From: Flavobacterium faecale
GTDB lineage: Bacteria > Bacteroidota > Bacteroidia > Flavobacteriales > Flavobacteriaceae
Direction: 5' to 3'
Length of the DNA: 64,000 bases
Assembly: GCF_003076455.1 (NCBI RefSeq)
Contig: NZ_CP020918.1
Coordinates: forward strand, 3,756,001 to 3,820,000
Shown: positions 25,674-35,500 of the stretch, piece after piece
Layout: each line of letters begins with the position of its first letter
Numbering within the stretch: the first letter of the stretch is position 1
Made by a program: the position numbers and the translations under genes
Notes under the pieces: generated by a model
The model's input: only the letters and a program-made list of their open reading frames with translations
The model's database searches: none
What the model was told of the DNA's origin: nothing

Positions 25674-26705
25674 ATGTCGTATTTTGTTGTTAATATATGA
25701 AAAATTTACTATATTTATCTCATTATGAGATATGTAACACTAAAAGAAGAAGAGGTTTTGGTACTAGAGCACCTTTACCAAAATAGCCCTAATAATACTG
25801 TTAGGAAACGTAGTCAATGCCTTGTTTTATCACATCAAAGACACAAGATTAAAGACTTGGCTTCTATTTTTAAAGTCAGTCGCAGAACGATTGAACGTTG
25901 GTTTGATAGTTGGGCTAGTATTGGGGTTGATTCTCTTGCTATATCAGAAGGAAGAGGAGCAAAAACTCTTTTAAAAGACTATACGGAAGAAGTTTCCAAG
26001 CAATTAGAACTTCACAATAGAAATTTAAAAAATGTATTAATTTACTTTGAGGAGCAACACAATATTGTCATCTGCAAAAAGACTTTGCAGAATTTTTTAA
26101 AAGTTACTGGGCTATAAGTGGAAAAGAGCTAGACTCTCTTTGAAAGGCAAACGCAACGAAGAACAATTTAGATTTAAACAAGAGCAGATAGAAACATTAA
26201 AGAGTTTGGAAGATAGCGGTTATATTGATTTATATTTTGGAGACCAAAGTCATTTTGGACTCTCTCCTAATGTGCCTTATGCTTGGCAAACAAAGGATAA
26301 TCCAATTTTGTTACCCGCTGCTAAAGGTAAATATCAGAATGTAGTTGGATTAATGACCCGTAAAAATAAACTCTATTTCGAAACACTTGAAACAACCTTT
26401 AATTCAGATAGAATCATCAGTTTTATGAATCGATTTGTGGAACAAACCATTAAAAAAACCATTGTAATTCTTGACAATTCTCCCATACACAAATCAAAGA
26501 AGTTTATGGCTAAAATAGAACAATGGAAAGAAAAAGATGTTTTAATTTACTTTTTGCCACCTTATTCTCCAGAGTTAAACCTGATTGAAATTCTATGGCG
26601 GAGAATAAAATATCAATGGTTAGATTTTGATGCTTATAAATCATTCGAAAACCTCAAAGAAAAATTAAATTTTGTCCTGACTAATTTTGGAATAAAATAC
26701 GACAT
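25674..26705 (+). mobile_element. IS630-family element
   Basis: About 1032 bp with inverted ends (TAATGTCGTATTTT at the left, its complement AAAATACGACATTA at the right) and the TA dinucleotide at both junctions (25672-25673, 26706-26707), the IS630/Tc1 target rule. Confidence 0.8.
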
Positions 26706-26715
26706 TAAATTTTAA
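25725..26715 (+). pseudogene. IS630-family transposase in two frames
   Basis: 25725-26117 encodes the helix-turn-helix part (KIKDLASIFKVSRRTIERWFDSW ... LQNFLKVTG). 26140-26715 encodes the DDE part (DLYFGDQSHFGLSP, VILDNSPIHKSKKF, PPYSPELNLIEILWRRIKYQW). The frames join if one G is skipped in GGGCTATAA at about 26112 (giving VTGYKWKRARLSLKGK), so this is either a frameshift mutation or programmed +1 frameshifting. The three catalytic acidic residues are present. Confidence 0.85.
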
Positions 26716-26846
26716 CCATTACTTATCTTTTAATTGTACTTTAAATTTTATATTAAACATAGAAGACAATTTTTCATAAATTTCTTCGTGAGTTGGTTTG
26801 TCTTTCAACTTCATAGAATTCGTCGTTTTTTTTCAAAATATCTGCT

Positions 26847-26969
26847 AACGTGTCGCGGCTTGCAGAAGTGGCGAACTTCGTGACCGTTTATTTTCGGCTA
26901 AGATAAAATTTCTTGCGAAAGATAAACGTGAATTTACCACATATTTCGCCATTTTTGCAAACCGCTGTT
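26847..26969 (-). repeat. attC-like element 1
   Basis: AACGTGTCGCGGCTTGCA ... TTTTTGCAAACCGCTGTT, with the same paired arms as the other elements. Separates cassette 2 (ATCTGCTAAC) from cassette 1 (GTTGGCAGTA). Complete and not interrupted, so it is the best reference copy. Confidence 0.78.
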
Positions 26970-27248
26970 GGCAGTAGTACTAATTACGTTCTCTTGTTTC
27001 ATTTGTAATTTCGTCAACCGATATGTTATAAAAGCTAAAAATAGATTCGACACTTTTAATATTAGCTATTTCCCAAAAATTCCTGTATTCGTATTCATTA
27101 TAGTTACTAATATATTTTTTGTAATCATTTATTATCAGTATTACTCTCAACGTTCCTAAATAATTGAATTTGATTCCTAGTTCAGTTATATTTTAGCCCC
27201 TTATAAGTTCAGAGTGATATTCTAAATTTCAAATAGTACATTTGAGAT

Positions 27249-27560
27249 ATGAAATACAAGAAATGGAGTTTAGAAGAGAAGTTGGAAATTTTATCTTCTT
27301 GCGAAGATTTAGGCGTTGTAGAAACCTGTCGTAAATACAGTGTTAGTACAGGAAGTTTGTATAGTTGGAAGAAGAAGCATGAAAAACAAGGAGAGGCAGG
27401 CTTAAAAGTTACTTATGACGATCGTAGCAAAGAGTTAAAGCAAGCAGAGGAAGAGAACAGAATTCTACGTAAATTATTAGCTAATAAAGAAATTGAACTA
27501 GAAATTGGACGTGAACTTTTAAAAAAAAAGTTTGGGACGTCCGATCCAAGAAAGATTTAG
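27249..27560 (+). CDS. IS3-family transposase OrfA, copy B
   Basis: Identical to OrfA of copy A: helix-turn-helix plus coiled coil, 103 residues. Nine A at 27521-27529 form the slippage site; in the -1 frame translation continues KKVWDVRSKKDLVDS into OrfB without a stop. Confidence 0.92.
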   Translation: MKYKKWSLEEKLEILSSCEDLGVVETCRKYSVSTGSLYSWKKKHEKQGEAGLKVTYDDRSKELKQAEEENRILRKLLANKEIELEIGRELLKKKFGTSDPRKI

Positions 27561-27610
27561 TTGATAGTATCTGTAGCAAACATAAAATCAGTAAAAGCAA
27601 AGTCATTTGT

Positions 27611-28456
27611 ATGTTAGGTATGAATCAAAGCAGCTATTACCGAAGGCCAAGTCTTGGCAAAAAAGGTAATAAGCCTAGTGTCTTTACTTATAATAAGTTC
27701 AAGGGAATGGTGAGTCAAGAAACTGTTATAGCATCGGTTAAAGAGATTTTAAGCCATGAGTTTATAGACTGCGGATACCGCTTAATGACTTCTTACTTAC
27801 ATCGAGATGGATATAAGATTAATCACAAAAAGCTTTACCGAATTATGAAAGAAGAAGGCTTGTTAAAACTCGAAAATAGGATAAACAGGAGTGGTTCTGG
27901 GCGTAAGTTTGTAAAATATAGAAAGGTTATTACTGTTAGGCCGTTTCAGTGTATAGAAATGGATATTAAGATGGTTTGGATTCCTAGTGTAGGTAAAAAT
28001 GCCTACTTACTATCAATCATAGACGTTCATACCCGTAGAATTTTAAAAGATTACTTCTCTTTTTCAATAAAACAGAACAAAGTAATAACATTCCTTTCTG
28101 ATTTATTTTTAGAATACCAATACCCTGAAAACGTTGTTATTAGAAGTGATAATGGTAGTCAATTTATTGCCAAAAGTGTTCGTGAATACCTAGGTATAAT
28201 AGGTGTTCAGCAGGAATTTACACATGTAGCCACACCTGAAGAAAATGCACATATTGAAGCTTATCATGGAATCCTAAAAAAAGAAGTGTTCCAAAGGGTT
28301 GATTATAGAACTTTTGGAGAAATTGAACAGATATTAAAAAGGTATGTGATTTTCTATAACAATAATAGGCTGCATGGGCTATTAGGACGTATTACACCAA
28401 TGGAAAAATGGAACCAAGATAAAGATCTAATTTTATTGGAAAAATTAACCGCATAA
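27611..28456 (+). CDS. IS3-family transposase OrfB, copy B
   Basis: 281 residues, identical to OrfB of copy A, with the DDE triad in IEMDIK, RSDNGSQF and ENAHIEAYH. It lies in the -1 frame relative to OrfA and is open upstream to the A9 slippage site, so the active product is probably an OrfAB fusion. Confidence 0.92.
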   Translation: MLGMNQSSYYRRPSLGKKGNKPSVFTYNKFKGMVSQETVIASVKEILSHEFIDCGYRLMTSYLHRDGYKINHKKLYRIMKEEGLLKLENRINRSGSGRKFVKYRKVITVRPFQCIEMDIKMVWIPSVGKNAYLLSIIDVHTRRILKDYFSFSIKQNKVITFLSDLFLEYQYPENVVIRSDNGSQFIAKSVREYLGIIGVQQEFTHVATPEENAHIEAYHGILKKEVFQRVDYRTFGEIEQILKRYVIFYNNNRLHGLLGRITPMEKWNQDKDLILLEKLTA

Positions 28457-28775
28457 TTAATAATCGAAATTTAGAATAATACTCTTGTTTTATAGGGGTC
28501 AAAACAAGTTACAGCTTCCATATAGTTATCTGGAATAATTTTTTCTAATTCAGAAATGTTTGTAATTCCATATTTTTCTAATTCATATAAAATGTCAATT
28601 TCATTAGAATCATAATCTCCAAAACCTTCATATATAAAATCAGGAATTAATTTTGAGAATTTCAGTTTTAAAAATTCTTTCAAATCTGTTATATTTATTT
28701 CAGTATTTTTCATTATTTATTTTAAGTTGCGATAGATTCATGACTCTGCGGAAGTATTACTGCCAACTCGTATAT

Positions 28776-28839
28776 AAGCGAACCAAACCTTCTCAAAGAC
28801 ACCCATAATCGGGTGGATAAGCGAAGGTTTGGTTCGCTT
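28776..28839 (-). repeat. Long hairpin at the array start (attI-like or terminator)
   Basis: Perfect 17-bp stem (left arm AAGCGAACCAAACCTTC, 28776-28792; right arm 28823-28839) enclosing a smaller CACCC/GGGTG hairpin. It lies 8 bp beyond the cassette 1 boundary, between the array and the recombinase remnant, where an integron attI or a terminator of the recombinase gene would be. It lacks a clear T-run. Confidence 0.5.
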
Positions 28840-28869
28840 TATTTATAATTCAAATATATAAATTTAAAC

Positions 28870-29760
28870 TTACAAATCATCAAATGGACTTTTTATTTGC
28901 TGTAAATTTTTAGTGCTTAAATGCGTATAAATTTCTGTGATTTTACTGCTATTGTGGTCTAACCATCCTTGAATGCAGTGCATATTTGCTACCCTCTCTA
29001 GTACATGTATAGCAAAGCTGTACCTCAGCCAATGTAAAGTGGTGCGTTTTGTAATTCTACATTTTACAAATATTGTCTTAGTATAAGTTAAAAGCTTCCA
29101 GCATTTTAAGGCTGTCCTTTTGTTTGATTTTTCAGTAAATATTTTTCTATTTGAATATAATCAAACAGTCTTGAAGCATATCTAATATTTTTGGACTCAA
29201 AGGCACAATTCTATCTTTTTTAGCCGTAGAATTTATGAGTAAAACTAAGTTTCTTTTAGAATCGATATAAACTGGTTTTAATGCTAATAATTCTCCACAG
29301 CTAAAAACAGCAACTGTAAATCATATTCAACATCATTTTATGTTTTATTTTGCTATGCGCATTCAAAATCAATTTGATGTCCTCTTTACTTAATACATTA
29401 GATAATAGTTTGGCTCTTTTTGGATGATGTATTTTATCTATTTCTATTTTTTAATTATGTATAATTTTGAAAAACAGCTCTATATCGTTCCTTATCAGGT
29501 ATTGATATAAAGTCTAAAGATTAAACCTCAAAATGTATTCGTTGTCATAAATAATTACATCTTCATTATCAATTTCGGCAGCTGTTTTTTTCTAAAGAAA
29601 ATTAGAAAAGATTTTAAAGCTTCGCTGTAGTTTTTGACCATGCTCTCAATATAAAGCTTGGAACGCAAATAGTTTTTAAATTTTTAAATTTTTCTACTGC
29701 TTCTACTGAAGGAATAGTGCGCCATACAGTAATAATGTTAAATCTAACTATATTTTCTTT
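28870..29760 (-). pseudogene. Decayed tyrosine recombinase at the array start
   Basis: In broken frames a complete XerC/D-like recombinase can be followed: N-terminal SMVKNYSEALKSFLIFF, then VLSKEDIKLILNAHSKIKHK, SCGELLALKPVYIDSKRNL, KKDRIVPLSPKILDML, and an intact C-terminus with HWLRYSFAIHVLE (His-x-x-Arg), DHNSSKITEIYTH (Tyr) and IKSPFDDL before TAA at 28870. There are several frameshifts and stops. No insert typical of the IntI extra domain was seen. Position and orientation (same strand as the cassettes) suggest it was, or resembles, the cassette-mobilising recombinase. Confidence 0.7.
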
Positions 29761-30600
29761 GGTATGGGGAAGATGCTAGGCTACTAGCGTTTGGTTCCAC
29801 CGTGCTCCTCCAAATTATTTGACTCGGAAAGTGAAATCAACATTTTTTTCAAAATAAACGGATACCCGTTTCTCTACTTTGTGTTTTATTGGTTAGGCTG
29901 ACTATTTAATATTATGTTGATTTTCTGATTTAAAAATGCAGATGTTTTATTTCACAATAAATTGTAATAACTATATTAATATTTCATCTCAAGTTTAGGA
30001 AATGAATAGGATAATGTTGTGCCTTTGCTTCTGTGTGAAGGTGGGAAATAGAAATATTTTATATAAAACCCGTAAAGAAAAGGTGCCACTAGACATGCAA
30101 ATAAAACCTGAAGTACCAGGTAAGCTAAATTTTTACAATTAGTTTGATTCTTAAGTTTTTCAATAGGTACATAATTCAGTTTAGCATTTATCCTTTTCTG
30201 TTGTATCAATTTTCAATTTTTCAAAGATTGGAGATGTCAACTTTGATAAGGGACATGCATAATTTGGTGTCCCATAACCTGAGTCCAATGTAAATGCTGC
30301 GGCAATGATTTATATATAGGTTACATGACGGGAAATAATCATCTTTATATTAAAATTTGATAGCTTATAAAGAATTCCACATAGCTAACTTCTTCAAATC
30401 ATGCATAAAATGGTTTGTAAATTGTTCAGTCAAGGTCACAAAAGCTCCAAATGAAAATTTGGAGCTTTTTTTTTGGTTAAATGTGTAACTAATTATTGTT
30501 CACTACACAATCAAAATTTCGAATTTGTTACTTTTATATAATTGATTCAAGATAATACCACCTCGACATTAAATGCACAATAATTGTTATTTTCCTTTTA
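29761..30600. other. Degraded intergenic region
   Basis: No supported gene. A minus-strand open frame at 29976-30209 (77 residues, one possible membrane helix) has no recognisable family and no supporting context. A strong terminator lies at 30441-30474. Confidence 0.45.
30441..30474 (+). terminator. Rho-independent terminator
   Basis: Perfect 12-bp stem AAAGCTCCAAAT / ATTTGGAGCTTT with GAAA loop and a T-run. No intact gene ends just upstream, so it is probably left from a lost gene. Confidence 0.75.
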
Positions 30601-30728
30601 ACTCCCACTCTACTCTTCCCTCGTCATATTGATTGATTTCCAAGTACTTGCTTGCAGTTTGGCTACCTGCGATATGATTCCGATAATTAGGTTTTATTGT
30701 GCGGTGTTATAAGACTTCAAAACAATTC
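30600..30728 (-). pseudogene. Remnant of an sbcC 3' end
   Basis: On the minus strand it reads IIGIISQVAKLQASTWKSINMTREE, stop, SGS, against IVGIISHVAELQERIPRSINVVKDEESGS of the intact sbcC. At base level about 31 of 37 positions agree in the best part (30658-30695 versus 47471-47508). Same strand as the intact gene, so the two are direct repeats on either side of the defence island. Confidence 0.7.
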
Positions 30729-30897
30729 TAAAACAGAAAATTGGGAAACTGAAGGCTTAATTTTAAGTATAAATACTAATTCAACTAAAAGCTAATAAGG
30801 ATTACAATTTCAACTTACTAAAATATTTCATACATTTGAATCAAAGGACTACCTTATTATTAGCGTACTCTGTACAATTTAATTTTTAAACAATTGT

Positions 30898-31692
30898 ATG
30901 ACAAAGAATCCAAACATTGATCAACCGCAAAATCATGTTGTTACTTACCTCAAATTACGATTATCTATTGGGTTAATAGGAATATTGCTTCCATTTGTAC
31001 TTTGGGCGGGTAATACGCTACTAAATTCGTTCAATGTTCTTAACAATACCTATTGGATTAAGTTTAACGGTGTATACGCACCGCAATCCAATCTAAAATA
31101 TTCAATCAGTCACTTTTATTATTCTACGGTGGGAGAGCTATTTACAGGCGCTCTCAGCGCAGTGGCGCTATTTCTTTTTTGTTATCGAGGATATCCAAGG
31201 CCAACTTATGGCAAGTACCATTTTATACCCGGTGATAATTTCATGGCTAATCTAGCAGGAATACTCGCTATAATTGTCGTGATTTTCCCAACAAGCTCAG
31301 AAGAAATCAAAGACAATATGCGGTCGTATATCAGTAGCGAAAATGCTGGATATATTCATTATGCGGCTGCTGCCCTATTTTTTCTACTCTTGTCTCTTTT
31401 CTCGTTTGTTAATTTTCGAAGGACAAAACGTCCAGAGGATTTTGGTAAAATGAAATCGCATCCTATTTATAAATATTGTGGTTTAGTGATGTTGGGCAGC
31501 ATGCTCATTTTGTTAATCCTATTTGTATTAGAAAAAACAAACATTGATGTGAGTTGGTCTCAAACGTATAACATTACCTTTTGGTTAGAAACCATTATGC
31601 TGGTTGCCTTTGGGATTTCGTGGGTTGTAAAAGGAAAAATCGACCAATCAGTGATCAATAAAAATATTTTTGGAAATGGAGTTAAGGGATAA
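30898..31692 (+). CDS. DUF998-like multi-pass membrane protein
   Basis: 264 residues with about six membrane helices (for example LRLSIGLIGILLPFVLWAG, FTGALSAVALFLFCY, FMANLAGILAIIVVIFPTS, YIHYAAAALFFLLLSLFSFV, YCGLVMLGSMLILLILFVL, FWLETIMLVAFGISWVV). The arrangement fits the DUF998 family. Function unknown. It is the only plus-strand gene between the array and the restriction operon. Confidence 0.65.
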   Translation: MTKNPNIDQPQNHVVTYLKLRLSIGLIGILLPFVLWAGNTLLNSFNVLNNTYWIKFNGVYAPQSNLKYSISHFYYSTVGELFTGALSAVALFLFCYRGYPRPTYGKYHFIPGDNFMANLAGILAIIVVIFPTSSEEIKDNMRSYISSENAGYIHYAAAALFFLLLSLFSFVNFRRTKRPEDFGKMKSHPIYKYCGLVMLGSMLILLILFVLEKTNIDVSWSQTYNITFWLETIMLVAFGISWVVKGKIDQSVINKNIFGNGVKG

Positions 31693-31877
31693 TTTATCTG
31701 TAAAATTAAAATTACTATAGAATATAAAAATACAAATTGACATTTAACATCATATACCTTAAAATCAATTAACTGCAAAAACTGAATTCTAACTAATAAT
31801 AGTGCTGTTACTTTTTTTTTAACAATGCACAGAACGTTACGTTATCATTACCTAAGTTAAAGAACTAGGTTCCAGGT

Positions 31878-32573
31878 CTAAAGTGGTAATTCATTCAAAA
31901 TTTTCTTTTGTACCCTCCATTCTGGCATAAAGCGATCCATGAGTAGCACAAAATTCTTATTGTGTTTACGCTCTAGCAAATGAACCAATTCGTGAACCAC
32001 TATGTACTCAATGCATTCCAAAGGCTTTTTTGCTAATTCAATATTAAAAAGCAATCGATTTGTCGTGGTGGTACAACTTCCCCACTTCGTTTTCATTTTT
32101 TGAATTTTAAAAGCAGGATAAGGCAGTTGCATTTTAGTTGCATGAAGACTAACTAATGCTTCTATTTTTAGCCGTAGTTCTTTACGGTAGAAATCATATA
32201 AAGTTTTTTGTTTCTGCGCTACTGTGGCATCTTTTACGGCATATAGAACTATTTTATTATGCTGTAATACGATTTTAGACCTTTTTGCTTCTTCTATTTG
32301 TAGCAAGTAACGCTTTCCAAAGAACTGATGGCTTTCTTTAGTAAGGTATAATTTCTCGGCTTCACGATCTTGACTGGCAATTTTCTTTTGCTCTCTTTTT
32401 ATCCACGCCAATTTGGTAGCCAAATAGATGGCTACTTTCTCTAGATCATAGAAATCAGGTGAAGAAACAGTCACTTTCCCGAAGGGTGGATGCACACTCA
32501 AATGCAAGTTTTTTATTGGTTTAAATTGAACCTCAACGCTAACTGAGCCAACATTTACTATAGTGATGCTCAT
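31878..32573 (-). CDS. YgjP-like zinc metallopeptidase
   Basis: 231 residues with the zincin motif HELVHLLERKHNKNF near 200-214 and the preceding KTKWGSCTTTTNRLLFNIELAKKPLECIEYIVVHE signature of the YgjP/DUF45 family. Such genes often sit next to hsdR in type I restriction loci; here the first base overlaps the hsdR stop, so the two are co-translated. Its role there is not established. Confidence 0.85.
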   Translation of the reverse strand: MSITIVNVGSVSVEVQFKPIKNLHLSVHPPFGKVTVSSPDFYDLEKVAIYLATKLAWIKREQKKIASQDREAEKLYLTKESHQFFGKRYLLQIEEAKRSKIVLQHNKIVLYAVKDATVAQKQKTLYDFYRKELRLKIEALVSLHATKMQLPYPAFKIQKMKTKWGSCTTTTNRLLFNIELAKKPLECIEYIVVHELVHLLERKHNKNFVLLMDRFMPEWRVQKKILNELPL

Positions 32574-35500
32574 TAATATTCGTCTTTATGTATCTCAATT
32601 ATGTGATATACTTGATTGGCTAATTCTTCATTTTGAATTATATCATTTATGGCTTTTTTTACCTTGCGCTGCTTCATCATATTTTCCCTAAAGCCATCTT
32701 GCTTAGCATATTGTACAGCTTCATCGCAAACCATAGCCAGTTTCTCGTCTTCTAGCAAATGATATAATGCAACTTTCCCTTTAGAATTCAATGCTTCCGG
32801 AATATCTTCCTGTTGTCCTTTATTAACCATTTTCGATAGCTCAGCCATTTGAAGCAAGTACTCTTGGTAGGTAATCATTTCCCTCTTTCTAGCTTCAATC
32901 AATTCTTGTAACAAAAGTGACATTTTTTCAAAATACTTGGGGTCTAAAAGGTGTTCTTCTACAATCTTGCTACGAACATTGTTTTCCATGACCTCAGAAA
33001 CAGCTTCTTTATTTCCTCGGATAGATTTAGGTAAAGCATCTATTGCTTTGTCCATATCCGTCTCCATCAAATCTAACAATGAAATATCATCAAAAGGGGT
33101 GATTTTCTCTGATTCTTCTGCTCTGATGTATGTATCGATTAAAAAGCGCATATCTGCTTCGTACTGCTTCAAATCAATCACTTCATTACTAGCAATCCTT
33201 ATTATTTCTCTTAGGCTTAAATAGTGTTCTAACTTGTCTTTGAAGCGTTTGATGCTTTTAGCATCATAACCCGCATTTTCAAAATCAGCTGCCATGTTAG
33301 CGTAAGCTCGAATGTATTCCACTATGGATTTATACAACGCCATTCGTTTGTATTCATTGCCTTTTAATTCTTCGGCTATCTCAGTATTACCACAGAAAAA
33401 ACGAATATAATTCAAATCGTTTTTTGGACTTTCTACATTTTCGCAAATTGCTTCGACCGTTTCCATTGCGACTTCTAATCGATCAGCGGCGACTTTGATA
33501 CGATCTTTTAATTGAATCGATACTTCCTCGTTGGTAAATCCTTCACTGTCTAATTCTGAAGTATAAACATCAATGGCATCAGTAACTTTACCAAATAATT
33601 CCATATAATCGACGATGTATCCATAGTCTTTATCATCTGTATCCAAACGGTTCACGCGACAAATGGCTTGAAACAAGGTATGATCTTGCATTTTTTTATC
33701 AATGTAAATATAGGAACAAGGTGGCGAATCAAAACCAGTCAACAATTTAGAAACTACAATAAGTAATTTCATTCTTGCAGGTTCTTTTCTGAATTGTTCT
33801 TTTACATCCGATTCGTAGGTTTCCGTTTTGGATTTATTTCCTTTTGGACTAACATTTTTTAGTAAATCAGTATAAACCTTATAAATAAATTCCTTATCCG
33901 TATCGGTATCAGCACCTGTATCTTCGAGGCTCACATCACGAGCCAATGGATTATAAGATGTTACCACCGCACACCTATTCTTGAATTCGGTATTTAGAAA
34001 TAATTGATAATACTTGGCTGCCTCATAAATAGAGGAAGCTACCAAAATAGCATTTCCTGTTTCGTGTTTTAACCTTGGTTTAGTACTAAAATCCAATAGA
34101 ATATCTGCAACAATTTTCTCCATTCTACTCTTGGAACTCAGTACATTTTGCATCGTACCCCATTTCTTTTTGATTTCATTTTTCTGGAAATCATTTAAGG
34201 CAGCTGTTTTTGCCTCAAACCATTGATCGACCTTTATCTGAGACGTCAAATTCTGTTCAATAGATCGTCCTTCATACATTAAATCTTTAACTACTCCATC
34301 TATTACCGCTTCGTTGAATTTGTACGTATGAATGTAGCGACCAAAAACATGTTGTGATGTTTTTTTATCTTGTTTTAATAAAGGGGTACCAGTGAAACCA
34401 ATAAAAACGGCATTGTGTAATGCTGCTTTCATAATTTCGTTCAGTTTCCCGCCTTGGGAACGGTGACATTCATCTACAAAGACAAAAATCTCGCCTTGTG
34501 TCTGGATAGGATTATCTTTAAGTTCTTTAAGAAATACATCATAATCCGTTTCCCCTTTATTCCCGAACTTATGAATCAACGAACAAATCAATCTTGGTCG
34601 AGACGATTGCAAATACCCCATCAAATCTTTTCCTGATTTGGCTTTGGCAATATCAGTTTCGCCAACATCGTTAAAGACCCGTTCTATTTGATCGTCCAAT
34701 TCAGATCGATCTGTCATGATTACAATACGTGAATTAGGTATATTTTCTAATATCCATTTTCCTAGCATCACCATCATCAGCGATTTTCCTGATCCTTGTG
34801 TGTGCCATATAATTCCGCCTTCTCTTCGTCTGACAAAGTCTTGTGCTTCTTTCAAACAAAAATATTGGTGTGGTCGTGGTAATTTTTTAATTCCAGCATC
34901 AAAAATAACCCCATTGTATAAGATATCTAACAGTCGCTCTTTATCACATAACTTTTTCAGGTATTTGTCTAATTTGTATTCATGATTTTCGTTCTCATCT
35001 TCCTTCCAAGACAAATAATATTTTTCGGGTGTTTCAATAGTACCGTAACGTAAACCTTGTGTATTATTCCCTGCCAGAACAATTTGAGTGGTGGTGAAAA
35101 ACCATTCACTAAACTTCCCTTGCTGGTTGGAAATGTTCTGTCGAATACTCTCGGCTATATCTACTGTTCCTCGTTTTAATTCTAATATCCCAACTGCGAT
35201 TCCATTGATGTACAACACAATATCTGGTCGCCTGCTGTGTTCGGTGTTATTTAAGGTTACTTCTTCAGCAATAGCAAAGTTATTCTTCTCCCAATTGTGC
35301 CAATCAATAGGAAAAACAGTATCAAACTGTTCCCCCAACTCTGGACGCGCTTTTACACCATATCGCAACAAATTGTACATTTTCTTGTTACGATCGTACA
35401 AATTACCACTGTGACTGTTCGCCAATTGACTAACTTCACTTACGGCTTTGTTTATCAAGGTTTCTGTGTAGCCTTGTTTCAGTAAAAAAGCACGCAAGTA

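Larger units (their letters stand above)
25340..26814 (-). pseudogene. Cassette 2 first gene, disrupted by IS630 and a TAA codon
   Basis: ATG at 26814, 35 bp inside the cassette boundary, opens MKLKDKPTHEEIYEKLSSMF to TAA at 26719-26721. When the IS630 element (about 25674-26705) and one TA are removed, the same frame continues after that TAA as WLKFILFLLLSPIVFDNFLQ (a membrane helix) and VKNVVLENENYVILFRSEKEILKF through to 25340. The second part alone would need a TTG start at 25630. Reading it as one gene with a nonsense codon plus IS insertion explains position and frame; two separate small genes remain possible. Function unknown. Confidence 0.5.
24744..26849 (-). mobile_element. Integron-like cassette 2
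   Basis: Bounded by (GT)TAGCAGAT at 24744-24751, joined to GT at 22834-22835 by removing the intron, and ATCTGCTAAC at 26840-26849. The match is 10 of 10 bases. It holds two minus-strand genes; the promoter-proximal one is interrupted by an IS630 element and a stop codon. Confidence 0.75.
27189..28506 (+). mobile_element. IS3-family element, copy B
   Basis: 1318 bp, opposite in orientation to copy A and identical in its proteins. Flanked by AGTTA at 27184-27188 and 28507-28511. Its ends are TATTTTAGCCCC and GGGGTCAAAACA. Confidence 0.9.
26980..28713 (-). pseudogene. Cassette 1 gene split by IS3 copy B
   Basis: The first part (28713 to 28507) encodes MKNTEINITDLKEFLKLKFS ... PDNYMEAVT. Removing the IS and one AGTTA target copy continues the same frame as ELGIKFNYLGTLRVILIINDYKKY ... 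SVDEITNETRERN to TAG at 26980-26982, 12 bp from the cassette end. The restored protein is about 140 residues, acidic, of unknown function. The clean in-frame repair shows that the insertion is recent. Confidence 0.75.
26968..28767 (-). mobile_element. Integron-like cassette 1 (nearest the recombinase remnant)
   Basis: Bounded by GTTGGCAGTA (26967-26976) and TACTGCCAAC (28758-28767), reverse complements over ten bases. It contains one minus-strand gene that is split by IS3 copy B. Beyond 28767 the sequence changes to the long hairpin at 28776, which takes the place of an integration site. Confidence 0.72.

Noticed and set aside
16515..26969. The repeated 120-nt elements as simple REP/MITE repeats
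   Set aside because: A MITE would leave a target duplication at its own edges. Instead the flanks pair across each gene segment, which is explained by cassettes and not by independent insertions.
29976..30209. Minus-strand open frame of 77 residues
   Set aside because: No family, no convincing ribosome site, and it lies in a degraded region; too weak to call a gene.
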